From: Amazonocrinis nigriterrae CENA67
GTDB lineage: Bacteria > Cyanobacteriota > Cyanobacteriia > Cyanobacteriales > Nostocaceae
Reading direction: 5' to 3'
NCBI RefSeq assembly: GCF_016056305.1
Contig: NZ_JAECZC010000007.1
Location: forward strand, 191,022-255,021
Length of the DNA stretch: 64,000 nt
In this document: piece by piece, positions 44,836 to 54,897 of the stretch
Position numbering within the stretch: the first letter of the stretch is position 1
Layout of the letters: each line of letters begins with the position of its first letter
Notes under the pieces: model-generated
Databases searched by the model: none
What the model was told of the DNA's origin: nothing
The model's input: the letters and a program-made list of their open reading frames with translations, nothing else
Translations under genes and position numbers: made by a program

Positions 44836-45468
44836 TTAGACTAACTGTTGCATCAAGTTACTGGCATTTTGAGCGATCGCTTCCCAATTTCTATCTACAA
44901 CCAGTTTTTGAGGAAACAATTCGCTACTTAAACCCACAGCAATTGCTCCTGCTTGTAAAAATTCCTTGGCATTTTCTAGGGTGACGCCGCCAGTAGGGAT
45001 CAAGGGAATGTTACCTAGTGGCCCTTGTAAACTTTTAATATAACTAGCCCCTCCCACTGCTTGTATAGGGAACACCTTCACACAACTAGCGCCTTGAGTC
45101 CAGGCAGTAATAATTTCTGTAGGAGTAAGCGCACCAGGGATAATAGGGATATTTCTCTCAACTGCGGTATGAATCATCACAGGATCAACGTGGGGTGTGA
45201 AGAGGAACTGTGCCCCAGATGCGATCGCAGCTTGCAGTTGTTGGACATTGAACAGTGTACCAGTACCGATAATACAGTCAGGTAATTTAGAACGTAGTTG
45301 ACTAATTAATTCTGGTGCGCCATCACTATTCCAGGTAATCTCAATTAGCTGCATTCCTCCAGATGCCACAGCCATAGCCATTTGCAGTCCCAGTTCGATT
45401 TTTGGGGCGCGGATAACTGCGATCGCTCGGTGTTTTTGTAACTGTGATAACCAAAATTGATCAGGCAT
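44836..45468 (-). CDS. eda: KDPG/KHG aldolase (Entner-Doudoroff)
   Basis: 210 residues. It cleaves 2-keto-3-deoxy-6-phosphogluconate to pyruvate and glyceraldehyde-3-phosphate. Motifs: the catalytic Glu in MQLIEITWNSDGA, the phosphate-binding IIGTGTLFN, and the Schiff-base Lys in SCVKVFPIQAVGG. I chose the ATG at 45468 (MPDQFWLSQLQKHRAIAV). The frame is open 39 codons further, but that part is only translated heptamer repeat (PLPITHYPLPIT). It lies downstream of phosphoketolase on the same strand. Confidence 0.92.
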   Translation of the reverse strand: MPDQFWLSQLQKHRAIAVIRAPKIELGLQMAMAVASGGMQLIEITWNSDGAPELISQLRSKLPDCIIGTGTLFNVQQLQAAIASGAQFLFTPHVDPVMIHTAVERNIPIIPGALTPTEIITAWTQGASCVKVFPIQAVGGASYIKSLQGPLGNIPLIPTGGVTLENAKEFLQAGAIAVGLSSELFPQKLVVDRNWEAIAQNASNLMQQLV

Positions 45469-45473
45469 TGTTA

Positions 45474-45612
45474 ATAGGGAATTGGTAATAGGTAATGGGT
45501 AATGGGTAATTGGTAATGGGGAATTGGGAATTGGGAAAAAGAAGTTATTCTCCCTCATCCCCCTCATCCCCCTCATCCTCCTCATCCCCCCTACTCCCTA
45601 CTCCCCACTCCC
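45474..45612. repeat. Tandem heptamer repeats between phosphoketolase and eda
   Basis: Runs of GGTAATG/GGGTAAT, then GGGAATT, then CCCCCTCAT and CCCACTC units fill the 148-base spacer. These short tandem repeats are typical of Nostoc-group intergenic DNA and extend open frames artificially. Confidence 0.8.
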
Positions 45613-45616
45613 TAGC

Positions 45617-47998
45617 TTAATACGGCCACTTCCAGTCACGAATCTCTGGCATGTCTTCGCCATACTTAGAGATGTAGTGCCTGTGTTCGATTAGCTTATC
45701 TTGCAAGCGCTGTTTGACATAAGCTGCTTTATAACCTAGTTTTGGTACGCGATCGATTACGTCCATCACCAGGTGGAAGCGATCGAGGTCGTTAAGTACA
45801 ACCATATCAAAGGGAGTTGTGGTGGTTCCCTCTTCCTTATAACCGCGTACATGCAGGTTATTGTGGTTGGTGTGGCGATAAGTTAGGCGATGAATCAACC
45901 AAGGATAGCCATGAAAAGCAAAGATAATTGGTTTGTCAGTGGTGAAAATCGTGTCAAAGTCTTTGCTGCTTAAACCGTGGGGATGCTCGCTTTTTGGCTG
46001 TAGTGTCATCAAATCCACTACGTTGACCACCCGCACCTTCAAATCAGGGAAGTTCTGCCGCAAAATGTCTACAGCAGCTAAGGTTTCTAAGGTGGGAACA
46101 TCCCCAGCGCAAGCCATCACCACATCGGGTTCGCTGTCTTGGTCATTACTTGCCCATTCCCAAATCCCAATACCTTTGGTGCAGTGCTTGATAGCTGCAT
46201 CTATGTCTAAATATTGCAGTGCAGGTTGCTTACCTGCAACGATGACGTTGACATACTGACGGCTTCTGAGACAATGGTCTGTCACCGACAGCAAGGTGTT
46301 GGCATCAGGGGGGAGATATACGCGAATGATTTCTGATTTTTTGTTGACCACATGGTCGATAAAACCAGGGTCTTGGTGAGAAAAACCGTTGTGGTCTTGT
46401 CGCCAAACGTGGGAGGTAAGCAAGTAGTTCAGAGAAGCAATTGGTCTACGCCAAGGAATGTCAAGGGTAGTTTTCAACCACTTGGCGTGCTGGTTGAACA
46501 TTGAGTCAATGATGTGGATGAATGCCTCGTAACAGGAGAAAAATCCGTGGCGACCTGTTAATAAATAGCCTTCTAACCATCCTTGACAACTAGTTTCGCT
46601 GAGGATTTCCATCACCCGCCCATCGGGAGATAAATGTTCGTCTTCTGGAAGAATCTTGGCTACCCAAGTCCGATCTGTAACTTCAAACACAGCATCTAGG
46701 CGGTTTGATTGGGTTTCGTCGGGGCCGAACATACGGAAGTTACGGGTTTCTTGGTTGAGTCTTATGACATCCCGGAGGAATTTTCCTGTCACCCTGGTAG
46801 CTTCCGCTTCTACTTTGCCTGGTTGGAGGATATCTACAGCGTAGTCTTGGAAGTTAGGTAACTTCAAATCGCGCAGGAGAAGACCGCCGTTGGCGTGGGG
46901 ATTGTCGCCCATGCGGCGGTGTCCTTTGGGAGCCAGTTCTGCTAGTTCAGGAATTAGCTTACCGTTGGTGTCGAAAAGTTCTTCTGGTTTGTAACTTTTC
47001 ATCCAATCTTCCAGAATTTGCAAGTGTTCTGGTTTTTTGGCAATCTCGCTTAAAGGTACTTGGTGCGATCGCCAAGAATCCTCGGTTTTTTTGCCATCTA
47101 CTTCTTTTGGCCCTGTCCAACCTTTGGGTGTGCGTAAAATAATCATTGGCCACTGCGGGCGCTGGCTAAAACCATGCACGCGGGCTTCTCTCTGGATGTT
47201 TTGAATTTCTGTAATTATGGTGTCTAAAGTTGCCGCCATCTGTTGGTGGACATCTGCGGGTTCTGAGCCTTCCACAAAGTAAGGTTTGTAACCATAACCC
47301 ACAAACAAACTTTCTAGCTCTTCATGGCTCAACCGTGACAGTAGGGTTGGACTAGCTATTTTATACCCATTTAGGTGCAAGATAGGAAGTACTGCACCAT
47401 CATGAACAGGATTGAGAAACTTGTTAGAATGCCAGCTAGTAGCTAAAGCACCAGTTTCAGCCTCCCCATCACCGACAACAGCCGCAACTATCAAATCAGG
47501 GTTGTCAAAAGCAGCACCGTAGGCATGGACAAGCGCATAACCAAGTTCACCGCCTTCATGGATAGAACCCGGAGTTTCCGGTGCAGCATGGCTAGGAATA
47601 CCACCCGGAAAGGAAAATTGTTTGAAAAGTTGTTTCATCCCCTCAATATCTTGGGAGATGTTGGGGTAATACTGGCTATAAGTGCCTTCTAAGTAAGTGT
47701 TAGCTACCAGTCCAGGGGCACCATGACCAGGCCCGGCAATGTATATGGTGTTCAAATCATACTTATTGATTACTCGGTTGAGGTGGACATAAATGAAGTT
47801 CAAGCCTGGTGTTGTTCCCCAGTGTCCGAGTAGTCGGGGTTTGACATGTTCCAACTTCAGCGGTTCTAACAGTAATGGATTGTCAAGAAGATATATTTGC
47901 CCTACTGAAAGATAATTGGCTGCACGCCAGTAGGCGTTCATTTTATACAATTCTGCATCAGTTAAAGGCTTCGTCTGTGGAGGAGTTGCTAAAGTCAT
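45617..47998 (-). CDS. xfp: Phosphoketolase
   Basis: 793 residues from the ATG at 47998 ([11 protein letters not shown]), chosen because GGAG lies at ribosome-site distance; an ATG at 48010 is possible. It is a TPP enzyme that splits xylulose-5-phosphate (and often fructose-6-phosphate) into acetyl phosphate and a triose or tetrose phosphate. Motifs: [42 protein letters not shown], the TPP/Mg motif [10 protein letters not shown], and the C-terminal GMMMxxxS-like region. Length and order are full. A perfect palindrome lies about 80 bases upstream. Confidence 0.95.
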   Translation of the reverse strand: MTLATPPQTKPLTDAELYKMNAYWRAANYLSVGQIYLLDNPLLLEPLKLEHVKPRLLGHWGTTPGLNFIYVHLNRVINKYDLNTIYIAGPGHGAPGLVANTYLEGTYSQYYPNISQDIEGMKQLFKQFSFPGGIPSHAAPETPGSIHEGGELGYALVHAYGAAFDNPDLIVAAVVGDGEAETGALATSWHSNKFLNPVHDGAVLPILHLNGYKIASPTLLSRLSHEELESLFVGYGYKPYFVEGSEPADVHQQMAATLDTIITEIQNIQREARVHGFSQRPQWPMIILRTPKGWTGPKEVDGKKTEDSWRSHQVPLSEIAKKPEHLQILEDWMKSYKPEELFDTNGKLIPELAELAPKGHRRMGDNPHANGGLLLRDLKLPNFQDYAVDILQPGKVEAEATRVTGKFLRDVIRLNQETRNFRMFGPDETQSNRLDAVFEVTDRTWVAKILPEDEHLSPDGRVMEILSETSCQGWLEGYLLTGRHGFFSCYEAFIHIIDSMFNQHAKWLKTTLDIPWRRPIASLNYLLTSHVWRQDHNGFSHQDPGFIDHVVNKKSEIIRVYLPPDANTLLSVTDHCLRSRQYVNVIVAGKQPALQYLDIDAAIKHCTKGIGIWEWASNDQDSEPDVVMACAGDVPTLETLAAVDILRQNFPDLKVRVVNVVDLMTLQPKSEHPHGLSSKDFDTIFTTDKPIIFAFHGYPWLIHRLTYRHTNHNNLHVRGYKEEGTTTTPFDMVVLNDLDRFHLVMDVIDRVPKLGYKAAYVKQRLQDKLIEHRHYISKYGEDMPEIRDWKWPY

Positions 47999-48080
47999 AT
48001 CAAACTCCATTACAAAATAATTTTCACGAATTCATCAGTATGACAGTTTACTCGCCTATAAAATCAAGTGCATCTTACTC

Positions 48081-48097
48081 ATGACAAATATTGTCAT
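48081..48097. promoter_or_regulatory. Palindromic operator-like site upstream of phosphoketolase
   Basis: ATGACAAATATTGTCAT is a perfect 7-3-7 inverted repeat 83 bases upstream of the phosphoketolase start. The size and symmetry suit a dimeric repressor or activator. The regulator is unknown. Confidence 0.5.
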
Positions 48098-48962
48098 AAG
48101 TAAATTGAAAATAGGTATGAGCAATTATGTAATACATTTACTCAAATTTTAAATAAACCTGATTAAATACCGAATATGACCTTTACAGGAAGGTAACAGA
48201 CTTCAGCATCATACCGAGTTATTTTTCCACTTAATTTTATTTTTTGTCTTACATATCTGAGCCATGATTTAGCAACTAAGCTAAAGCGCATCTAAATTGC
48301 ATAATCACCTATAAAGGTCGTTGACTGTCATCAGTCATCAGTCATCAGTCCACACAAATTAGATATGCAATCTTTTATGCGGAACAGCTTAATGCTCATT
48401 TATTCCCTTGTTTGCCTAATTTATCCTACTGTCATCTAATCCTTTATTTTCCTGCAAATCAAGCTAGAGGATTACGTTGTAATACATTGAGCCAATTAAA
48501 GAATTACATTTTATAAATATTTCTTTTGATAAAAAATAATTACACCTTCAGAGGGAAAACAAAATAGGAAACTATTAACAGGTTTTCCTATCTCATCGTT
48601 TCTGCTGTAAAAAATAATGTAAAGTTTGGTAAATCAACTCAACACTTCTAGGTGGATTACCAATAAAAAAACTCTACCCACAAGGGGATGGAGTTTTTGG
48701 ACATGGAAAATAGGGTATGGAGAAGAGTTACCAATGCCCAATGCCCCAAGTCGGCAGGCGGCTATCCCTCTCGACCCACAAAAGGATGGAGTTTCCCGAC
48801 GACTTCCATAAACTATTTGTAATGTTTATTATCATCATGAAAAGTTCTCAAGATTACGCCTAATATCTTCAGTCTTTTGTCAGCTTCTAAAAGTTTTCGG
48901 TTTACTGAACTTGCAAGTAGTTAAAAAGTTTGATTTGCAACAAAATTTCGTAAATTTTTGCT
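48098..48962. other. Long intergenic stretch, no gene seen
   Basis: It contains four tandem CATCAGT units at about 48328-48352, and a terminator-like hairpin AACTCTACCC...GGGATGGAGTTTTT at about 48668-48697, partly repeated at 48774-48796. AT-rich otherwise. The large 1209-residue gene starts right after it. Confidence 0.5.
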
Positions 48963-51900
48963 ATGAACATATTTAGTTGGATATCTAGTTATGTGCAAAA
49001 TAAAAGAAATGAATCAAGTGTAAACAGAAAACTTGATAGCAGCACACCGAATATTCAGCTCATACCAAGAGCAGTTTACTTGAATGAAATAAGTAAACTG
49101 TATACTCTGGATTTGGCAACAAATAAAGCTATTCTGATTGGCGAAATAGCTGTAGAACTTTCAGATATTGCTTTTGTTGATTCTCAATTATACGGACTGG
49201 GCCTTGTAGACGATAAGACGAAACTAGTTAAAATCGACCTAAATTCAGGTGAGGCGATCGCGATCGGTGATATTGGCTTTACTTGTGTAGGTTTAGCATA
49301 CAATTGCCAGCGCCAAATCCTCTACGCTACAAGTGCTAAACAACTGATTGCTATTAATCTCGAAACAGGTAAAGGAACACCGGCACTAACAGTAACAGGC
49401 AAAGAATATAACTGTGGTGAAGTTGCTTTTAATGCTAATGGTAAAGCTTATATCACCTTAATTGGTTATGACAAAAAGAAACTATTAGCAACCTGTGACC
49501 TTGATACAAGTGAAGTCAAAATTATTGGGGATATAGGCTTTGCTGATGTTACCAGTTTAGAATTTGTTAATGATGTTCTGTACGGCGTAACTGGTAACTT
49601 TTTTCAGTTAGGTAAAGATGGTCAATTAATCTCCATTGATACTAAAACTGGTAAAGGGACTTTAGTTGCCATAACCGAACCTATCGGTCGCTGGGCTGGG
49701 ATTACTATTTATGAACCAGCTACGAAAAGAGTAGTCGAAATTACTCCAGAAGTAAAGCCAGAGGAAAATTTTCACAACAGCAAAACTATGCAAGTAATTA
49801 CAACTGCCAAGGGAAAAAACGTGAATATCTTAACTATCGATACCAAAACCAATTGCTACGTTATCGACCCTAATCAAATGAACAATTTGCAACAGAATGT
49901 TGCAACCTCGTTCACCTTAGAAAAAGGTAATTTTGACATCAGGATTACTGAAGGTCGCTATAGTTATGCCAAAAGCAAAACAGAAGGTGAACCGTTTGTT
50001 TTACTGTGGATATATGGGATTGATGGAACTACAATCATTAATAAAAACACAGGGTTTGAAGTAGGTGCAACCTGGACGACTTTAAATGAATATAATGACA
50101 CTCTCAAATTAGAGGTCAAGGGTAAAGCTGTTATCAACGCCTTATACTTCGATTTCAATAATGCTGATAATAGTGGGTCAATTAATCTGCTTATTACTAG
50201 TAATAAGCAATATTTTAACTCTCGAACTTTAACAGTAGACAGCAAAAAAAATTGCTACGTTTTGGACGAAAATTATCTGTCTACCCTCAAACAAACTGGA
50301 GGTAATTTCATTGAATTAAATCCTGGTAATTATCGGCTGAAGATTCGGGAAGGTAATGCTAGCTATTGGTCAGATAACAAAAAATTTAATCTAGAGCCTT
50401 GGGCTTTAATTTTGATTCAAGGTGGGAAATTTACTACAAAACTCACAGGTATCGAAATTGAAGAAACTTGGGTTTCATTAAATGGTCTGAAAGACGAAGT
50501 AGTTTTAGAAGTCAAGGAAAAGACTACGCTAACAGGATTATTTATTGATACCTATAAGGAAGATAATGAAGGACAGATTATTTTGGCAATAGAGCAATTA
50601 GGCGAAGCTGAAATAACCGAAAGACGTATAGAGTTGGGAGATAACAACTCTATAGAAATAGAACAGACGAATATAGAACGGAAGCAAGAAAACTATACCT
50701 TTGACTTCACATTCAGATTTGAAGAAGAAGAGTTTAAGAAAAAGTGGGAAGAGCAATTAAAGCAGATTGATAGCTCTACCAAGGTGACAGATAAAGTTGA
50801 TATAAAGCTAGAAAATAAATATTGGGATCAACTCGAACAGTTACTTCTCAAAAGTTACGAAGAGCGCTTCAACAGCCTGTCCATAGAAGTGGCAAAAGTC
50901 AGGTTCTCAATGGACGCTTATCTACAACAGGTAGAGTTGAGCTTGAAGCAGAACTTGCAAGATTGGTCTGATTATTACTTAGAGCGGATATTGGAAGATA
51001 AGATTAACGTTGAGATATCGAATAAAATTAACCAACAACTCAACCTCTATTTCGACCAAAATTTTGAGCAAAGAATCCGCAACAATATTAGTTTGATTCT
51101 CAACAACATCATCAATAAGCAGGAACTTAACCAATACGTTAATCAGCAAGTCAACAACTCTTTTGAGCAAAATATCCGTAACAACATTAATTTGATTATC
51201 AATAGCATTGTCAATAAGCAGGAATTTAACCAGTTCATCGACCGACAGTTTAATCAACAAATCGACAGTTCTTTTGAGCAAAATATCCGTAAAAATACCA
51301 ACTTAATTGCTCAAAATCTCATCAATAATAGTGCTGATCTTAGTCAGTATGTCAGTCAGCAAGTTGATAACTCATTCGAGCAAAACGTCCGCAACAAAAT
51401 CAACCTGATTACCCAGAGCATCATTAATAATAATACTGAGCTTGATCAGTATGTCGGTCATCAAGTTGATAACTCATTCGAGCGAAATATCCGCAACAAC
51501 GTTAACCTGATTACTCAAAGCATCATTAATGACAATACTGAACTGAATCAGTATGTCAGTCAGCAAGTTGATAACTCATTCGAGCAAAACGTCCGCAACA
51601 AAATCAACCTGATTGCTCAAAATCTCATCAACAATAGTGCTGAGCTTAATCGGTATGTTAGCCAGCAAGTTGATAACTCATTCGAGCAAAACGTCCGCAA
51701 CAAAATCAACCTGATCACTCAAAGCATCATTAATGACAATACTGAACTGAATCAGTATGTCAGTCAGCAAGTTGATAACTCATTCGAGCAAAACGTCCGC
51801 AACAAAATCAACCTGATTACCCAGAGCATCATTAATAATAATACTGAGCTTAATCAGTATGTCAGCCAGCAAGTTGATAACTCATTCGAGCAAAACGTCC

Positions 51901-52592
51901 GCAACAAAATCAACCTGATCACTCAAAGCATCATTAATGACAACACTGATCTGAATCAGTACGTTGACCAACGCTTGCAGTACAACGTAACCAACAACAA
52001 CGTCTTAATTAACCAAATCTTCGACAATGATCAATTAACCCAGAAGATTCAGAATGTTTTCATCGATAATTCTCAAATTCACCAGAAGATTGAGAATGTT
52101 GTGATCAACAGTCCTGAAGTTAACAATAGAATGCTCAATTTTATTGTTAACAGTACGGAAATTAACAACAAGATTAATAACCTCTACAGAGATGTTGACA
52201 TTAAGCTTGAGAACATCCGTAATGAATGGAATCAGACATTTATCACTCTGGTGAGACAATACGTTGATGAAGTGATTGCAATCATCGGCAATAGAGAATC
52301 ATTCAACATTCAGGTTGCGAATGTAATCAGCGTTAAGCTGGACGAGCTACTCAACCAAATCTGGAAAATCAGAAACGAATTGATTGTGTTTATTAACAAT
52401 TCAGAAAGAAATCTCTATGAGTGGACTTTGGAAGAACTCATGGTTATTAAAGGCTGTTTAACTGATCGCCAGGCGCTGGTTGAGCAACTAATCACTTTCA
52501 GTACTGAATTAAAAGTCAAGCTGGATAATACCACTTGCGTAGATATCAATACATTCAAGCCGCTTAAGCTGATCTCAGCACACCAGCAGTGA
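48963..52592 (+). CDS. Large repeat protein: beta-propeller-like head, two duplicated beta domains, coiled repeats
   Basis: 1209 residues, no signal peptide. Residues about 30-265 have repeated 'ALY-ID-TGxG' blades like a beta-propeller (LYTLDLATNKAILIGEIA, LIAINLETGKGTPALTV). Two homologous beta modules follow (about 285-415 and 420-555), each with TxNCYV(I/L)D, (D/L)KIREGxxSY, and WxxLN. A charged linker precedes a long helical region (about 600-1100) with at least nine 34-residue repeats, of which six (about 795-998) are almost identical, consensus QYVSQQVDNSFEQNVRNKIN plus LITQSIINDNTELN. A final helical part follows. Structural, surface or filament role is inference. The similar two-module architecture is known to me only as hypothetical proteins of Nostocales. 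Confidence 0.85.
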   Translation: MNIFSWISSYVQNKRNESSVNRKLDSSTPNIQLIPRAVYLNEISKLYTLDLATNKAILIGEIAVELSDIAFVDSQLYGLGLVDDKTKLVKIDLNSGEAIAIGDIGFTCVGLAYNCQRQILYATSAKQLIAINLETGKGTPALTVTGKEYNCGEVAFNANGKAYITLIGYDKKKLLATCDLDTSEVKIIGDIGFADVTSLEFVNDVLYGVTGNFFQLGKDGQLISIDTKTGKGTLVAITEPIGRWAGITIYEPATKRVVEITPEVKPEENFHNSKTMQVITTAKGKNVNILTIDTKTNCYVIDPNQMNNLQQNVATSFTLEKGNFDIRITEGRYSYAKSKTEGEPFVLLWIYGIDGTTIINKNTGFEVGATWTTLNEYNDTLKLEVKGKAVINALYFDFNNADNSGSINLLITSNKQYFNSRTLTVDSKKNCYVLDENYLSTLKQTGGNFIELNPGNYRLKIREGNASYWSDNKKFNLEPWALILIQGGKFTTKLTGIEIEETWVSLNGLKDEVVLEVKEKTTLTGLFIDTYKEDNEGQIILAIEQLGEAEITERRIELGDNNSIEIEQTNIERKQENYTFDFTFRFEEEEFKKKWEEQLKQIDSSTKVTDKVDIKLENKYWDQLEQLLLKSYEERFNSLSIEVAKVRFSMDAYLQQVELSLKQNLQDWSDYYLERILEDKINVEISNKINQQLNLYFDQNFEQRIRNNISLILNNIINKQELNQYVNQQVNNSFEQNIRNNINLIINSIVNKQEFNQFIDRQFNQQIDSSFEQNIRKNTNLIAQNLINNSADLSQYVSQQVDNSFEQNVRNKINLITQSIINNNTELDQYVGHQVDNSFERNIRNNVNLITQSIINDNTELNQYVSQQVDNSFEQNVRNKINLIAQNLINNSAELNRYVSQQVDNSFEQNVRNKINLITQSIINDNTELNQYVSQQVDNSFEQNVRNKINLITQSIINNNTELNQYVSQQVDNSFEQNVRNKINLITQSIINDNTDLNQYVDQRLQYNVTNNNVLINQIFDNDQLTQKIQNVFIDNSQIHQKIENVVINSPEVNNRMLNFIVNSTEINNKINNLYRDVDIKLENIRNEWNQTFITLVRQYVDEVIAIIGNRESFNIQVANVISVKLDELLNQIWKIRNELIVFINNSERNLYEWTLEELMVIKGCLTDRQALVEQLITFSTELKVKLDNTTCVDINTFKPLKLISAHQQ
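51344..51955. repeat. Six tandem 102-bp units inside the 1209-residue gene
   Basis: Units start with CAGTATGTCAGTCAGCAAG and end before the next CAGTA; 6 x 102 = 612 bases. Adjacent units differ by a few substitutions, with two sub-types alternating (CAGAGCATCATTAATAATAA versus CAAAGCATCATTAATGACAA, and the AATCTCATCAACAATAGTGC type). This suggests duplication by unequal crossing-over. Flanking units are more diverged. Confidence 0.9.
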
Positions 52593-52620
52593 CCGTGTAG
52601 ATTGGGCAAAGGGAAAAGGG

Positions 52621-52653
52621 AAAAGGGTAAGGGTTTTAAACCCTTACCCTTTT
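52621..52653. terminator. Strong palindromic terminator after the large gene
   Basis: The arms AAAAGGGTAAGGGTTT and its exact inverse are separated by one base and followed by CTCAG. It lies 29 bases after the stop. The A/T-flanked GC stem can act in both directions. 52654-52958 shows CTCCCC-type repeats and AT-rich promoter DNA only. Confidence 0.8.
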
Positions 52654-52958
52654 CTCAGCTGTCAAAGAGACTTTTGCAGGCTATTAGACTCCGAATACCG
52701 TTCGGTTAAGACATCTCTTCGTTGAGACAGCAGAGGGGAAAGACTTGCAGTAAGTCTTTCCCCTCTGCTCCCCAGCTCCCCAGCTCCCCTGCTTGCCTTC
52801 ACGAGTAAATTTCTTATCCGAACCGTATTGATTAAACTCCTTTATCCCTAATTACTAGCTCTTATCAAGGTTATCAACCTTTTTGTGTTCAGTCTTGTTG
52901 ACTATTTGTAAAAATATTGTTATATTTATTTACATAAATTAATATGTTTAAACAAACT

Positions 52959-53129
52959 ATGTACACCACCATTAACGAAGAAGGCATCCTGAACAACTAC
53001 GCCACTGAACCTGAGATGTACTATGCCGCTTATCCATCACCAGAGCAGCAACGTCGCTACACACTCTTGGGTGCGGTTGCAGTAGTTTTCGTTACTGCTC
53101 TAGTTTTGGTTGCCTTGGGTGTCAGCTAG
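52959..53129 (+). CDS. ssl1498-family light-harvesting-like protein
   Basis: 56 residues from ATG 52959 (an ATG at 52944 would add five). MYTTINEEGILNNYATEPEMYYAAYPSPEQQRRY leads to a single transmembrane helix (LLGAVAVVFVTALVLVALGV). This is the arrangement of small cyanobacterial ssl1498-type proteins annotated as light-harvesting-like. They are placed in the thylakoid membrane, with a photoprotective role suggested but not established. An intrinsic terminator follows, so it is a single-gene transcript. Confidence 0.85.
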   Translation: MYTTINEEGILNNYATEPEMYYAAYPSPEQQRRYTLLGAVAVVFVTALVLVALGVS

Positions 53130-53183
53130 GATTTTTGAAGTTTGGCATCGGTATCTTCCTTCTACATTGGGTTTTCTCTCTCT

Positions 53184-53216
53184 AACCTCAGCTGATATGG
53201 CTGGGTTTTTTTATTG
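53184..53216 (+). terminator. Intrinsic terminator
   Basis: AACCTCAGC and GCTGGGTT pair around TGATATG and are followed by a TTTTTTT run. It lies 54 bases after the light-harvesting-like gene. Confidence 0.8.
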
Positions 53217-53423
53217 CTAATCAGTGCTTAGACGCCAAGAAAAGTCCCTTGCAAGGCTGACTAGGCTTTTGCAGATATTTGATAGCTATGTCATCTTAAA
53301 AAAGTGAGAATTAATTCGGTGAAAGGGTTTATTTTTAGTATTGACAGGCTTTTTGCTTTTGATATTGAAAGACTTGTCTCCGAAATTTAAATCTCTACAC
53401 AGTCATAATTTTGGAGAAAATCG

Positions 53424-53723
53424 ATGTCAATTTATGTGGGTAACATTTCTTACCAAGTTACCGAAGATGATATTAAAAGTGTTTTTGGAGAGTATGGTAC
53501 TGTCAAAAAGGTTGTAGTTCCTACAGACCGTGAAACGGGTCGTTTGCGAGGCTTTGCTTTTGTAGAGATGGGTTCAGATGATCAAGAAGCAGCTGCCATT
53601 GAAGCTCTTAATGGTGCTGAGTGGATGGGTCGTGAACTGAAAGTGAATAAAGCTAAACCCAAAGAAGATAGAGGGCCGTCTGGTGGTAACAGAGGTAACT
53701 ACGGTGGACGTAACCGTTACTAA
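53424..53723 (+). CDS. rbp: RRM RNA-binding protein, Gly-rich tail
   Basis: 99 residues. It is one RNA-recognition motif with RNP2 IYVGNI (3-8) and RNP1 RGFAFVEM (about 43-50), then a short basic/Gly-Asn tail (GGNRGNYGGRNRY). This class (Rbp proteins) is known in cyanobacteria for cold-induced expression and mRNA binding. The ATG follows TTTTGGAGAAAATCG, a clear ribosome site. The 5' region from 53217 is AT-rich and could hold a regulated leader. Confidence 0.93.
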   Translation: MSIYVGNISYQVTEDDIKSVFGEYGTVKKVVVPTDRETGRLRGFAFVEMGSDDQEAAAIEALNGAEWMGRELKVNKAKPKEDRGPSGGNRGNYGGRNRY

Positions 53724-54094
53724 GCTTTAAGCTCTCAAACGAACAATTGCTTCCTCAAGTGAGAAAATCTAACTTGGGGATGGCAAGCGATCGCCTCTGT
53801 TTCCTGTATCCAAGTATACATAGTAGCTAATAACCACTATCAAATCAATTCTTCACCCACCAAGGTAGACGTTGCAACAGACACAAGCAAAGCTTTGAAC
53901 AAAAATGTTGAGCGCAGTCTTGACCCATAATTTAAATTTGAGTGGGGTAAGCCAAACCAATATTAAAGCATAGTAAAATTACTGTTTCTGTAGAAAAAGG
54001 CTATTGGTTATGGTCAGGTTAAGGATTTGACTGAAATTCCGGATTGTGCTGGTGTAATCAAGTGTATGTATAAAAAAGAGAAGTGCAAAGCATC
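53724..54094. other. Intergenic, nothing firm
   Basis: It contains one HIP1 site and a short stretch GACACAAGCAAAGCTTTGAAC. No gene, hairpin or repeat family is supported. Confidence 0.45.
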
Positions 54095-54550
54095 ATGATT
54101 AACCAGATTACCGCTTTAGAATCCTGTTGGCATACTTCCCCACCGTGGGGTCAACTTATGCCTCCCCTGGCAGTTCAAATGCTAGAAAAAGTCTTTCTGA
54201 CAAGCTCAGATTTGTCAGGCTACTGTTGTGGTGTTCAGTGGGAAGAGCAGCAGTGGATTTATGCGATCGTCTGCCTTGGTGAAACACTCTACTTACCTGA
54301 GCGAGAATTTTGCATAACAAACACACGGGAAAACATCACTGTTCCTCCTCCAGCTTTTAAGTTAGGGGATGTAGTAGAAGTTAATTTTAGTGAACAGCCG
54401 ACAAGCCGTATTATTCAAGGGATTTTTAGCCTCAAAAATAATTGGCTTTACGGCGTGGAGTGGCGATCACCAATTCTCGAAGAAGTGACCCCTCAAAGTA
54501 GAACCATATGGCTTGCTGATGTTGATTTAGTCAGTGTGGATAGACGCTAA
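54095..54550 (+). CDS. DUF1392-like hypothetical protein
   Basis: 151 residues from ATG 54095 (MINQITALESCWHTSPPWG). The sequence with PPLAVQMLEKVFL, SGYCCGVQWEEQQWIYAIVC and LYLPEREF matches what I know as the DUF1392 family of Nostoc-group proteins, often encoded on plasmids or mobile regions. The C-terminal half (FKLGDVVEVNFSE, IIQGIFSL, WLYGVEW) looks like a small beta-barrel. Function unknown. Its 3' end overlaps a convergent frame by 24 bases. Confidence 0.7.
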   Translation: MINQITALESCWHTSPPWGQLMPPLAVQMLEKVFLTSSDLSGYCCGVQWEEQQWIYAIVCLGETLYLPEREFCITNTRENITVPPPAFKLGDVVEVNFSEQPTSRIIQGIFSLKNNWLYGVEWRSPILEEVTPQSRTIWLADVDLVSVDRR

Positions 54551-54793
54551 GCTAAAGCAGCAATGCTTTTGGTAGGAGGAAAAAGCCTGTCCCAAAGCAG
54601 GTTTGTTTGGTTGTCCACTACTTAGAAACTCACCTGTATACTGCTTGACAAGCTGTGGCTTCTTTCTTATGCGCTTAATGACCGCAGCTTGACACACCAC
54701 CAACTGTCTGTCAAATTCAAGCTTTTCGATGACTGCCCTGACATGTTCTACTCTATAGGCATTTAATTTTTGGGTTGATGGGCGGGAATCCAT
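54527..54793 (-). CDS. Small hypothetical protein, convergent
   Basis: 88 residues with a basic, helical first half (QKLNAYRVEHVRAVIEKLEFDRQLVVCQAAVIKRIRKKPQLVKQY) and a low-complexity tail. The tail overlaps the DUF1392-like gene by 24 bases, so the real end or the gene itself is doubtful. No family recognised. Confidence 0.35.
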   Translation of the reverse strand: MDSRPSTQKLNAYRVEHVRAVIEKLEFDRQLVVCQAAVIKRIRKKPQLVKQYTGEFLSSGQPNKPALGQAFSSYQKHCCFSLASIHTD

Positions 54794-54897
54794 GCAGCAT
54801 CAGCCTCACAAAATAGCTCTCAAATTTTTTACTCATCAAATCCGAAAAACTCCAATTTTAATTTGAAGTTTGAAGTAATCAAACTTGAGAGGTGATT

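Noticed and set aside
45469..45585. Longer N-terminus for KDPG aldolase
   Set aside because: The extra 39 codons are translated tandem heptamer repeats, while homology begins just after the ATG at 45468.
48626..48811. 61-codon frame between phosphoketolase and the large repeat protein
   Set aside because: It runs through a hairpin and a duplicated GGATGGAGTTT segment and has no ribosome site or family resemblance.
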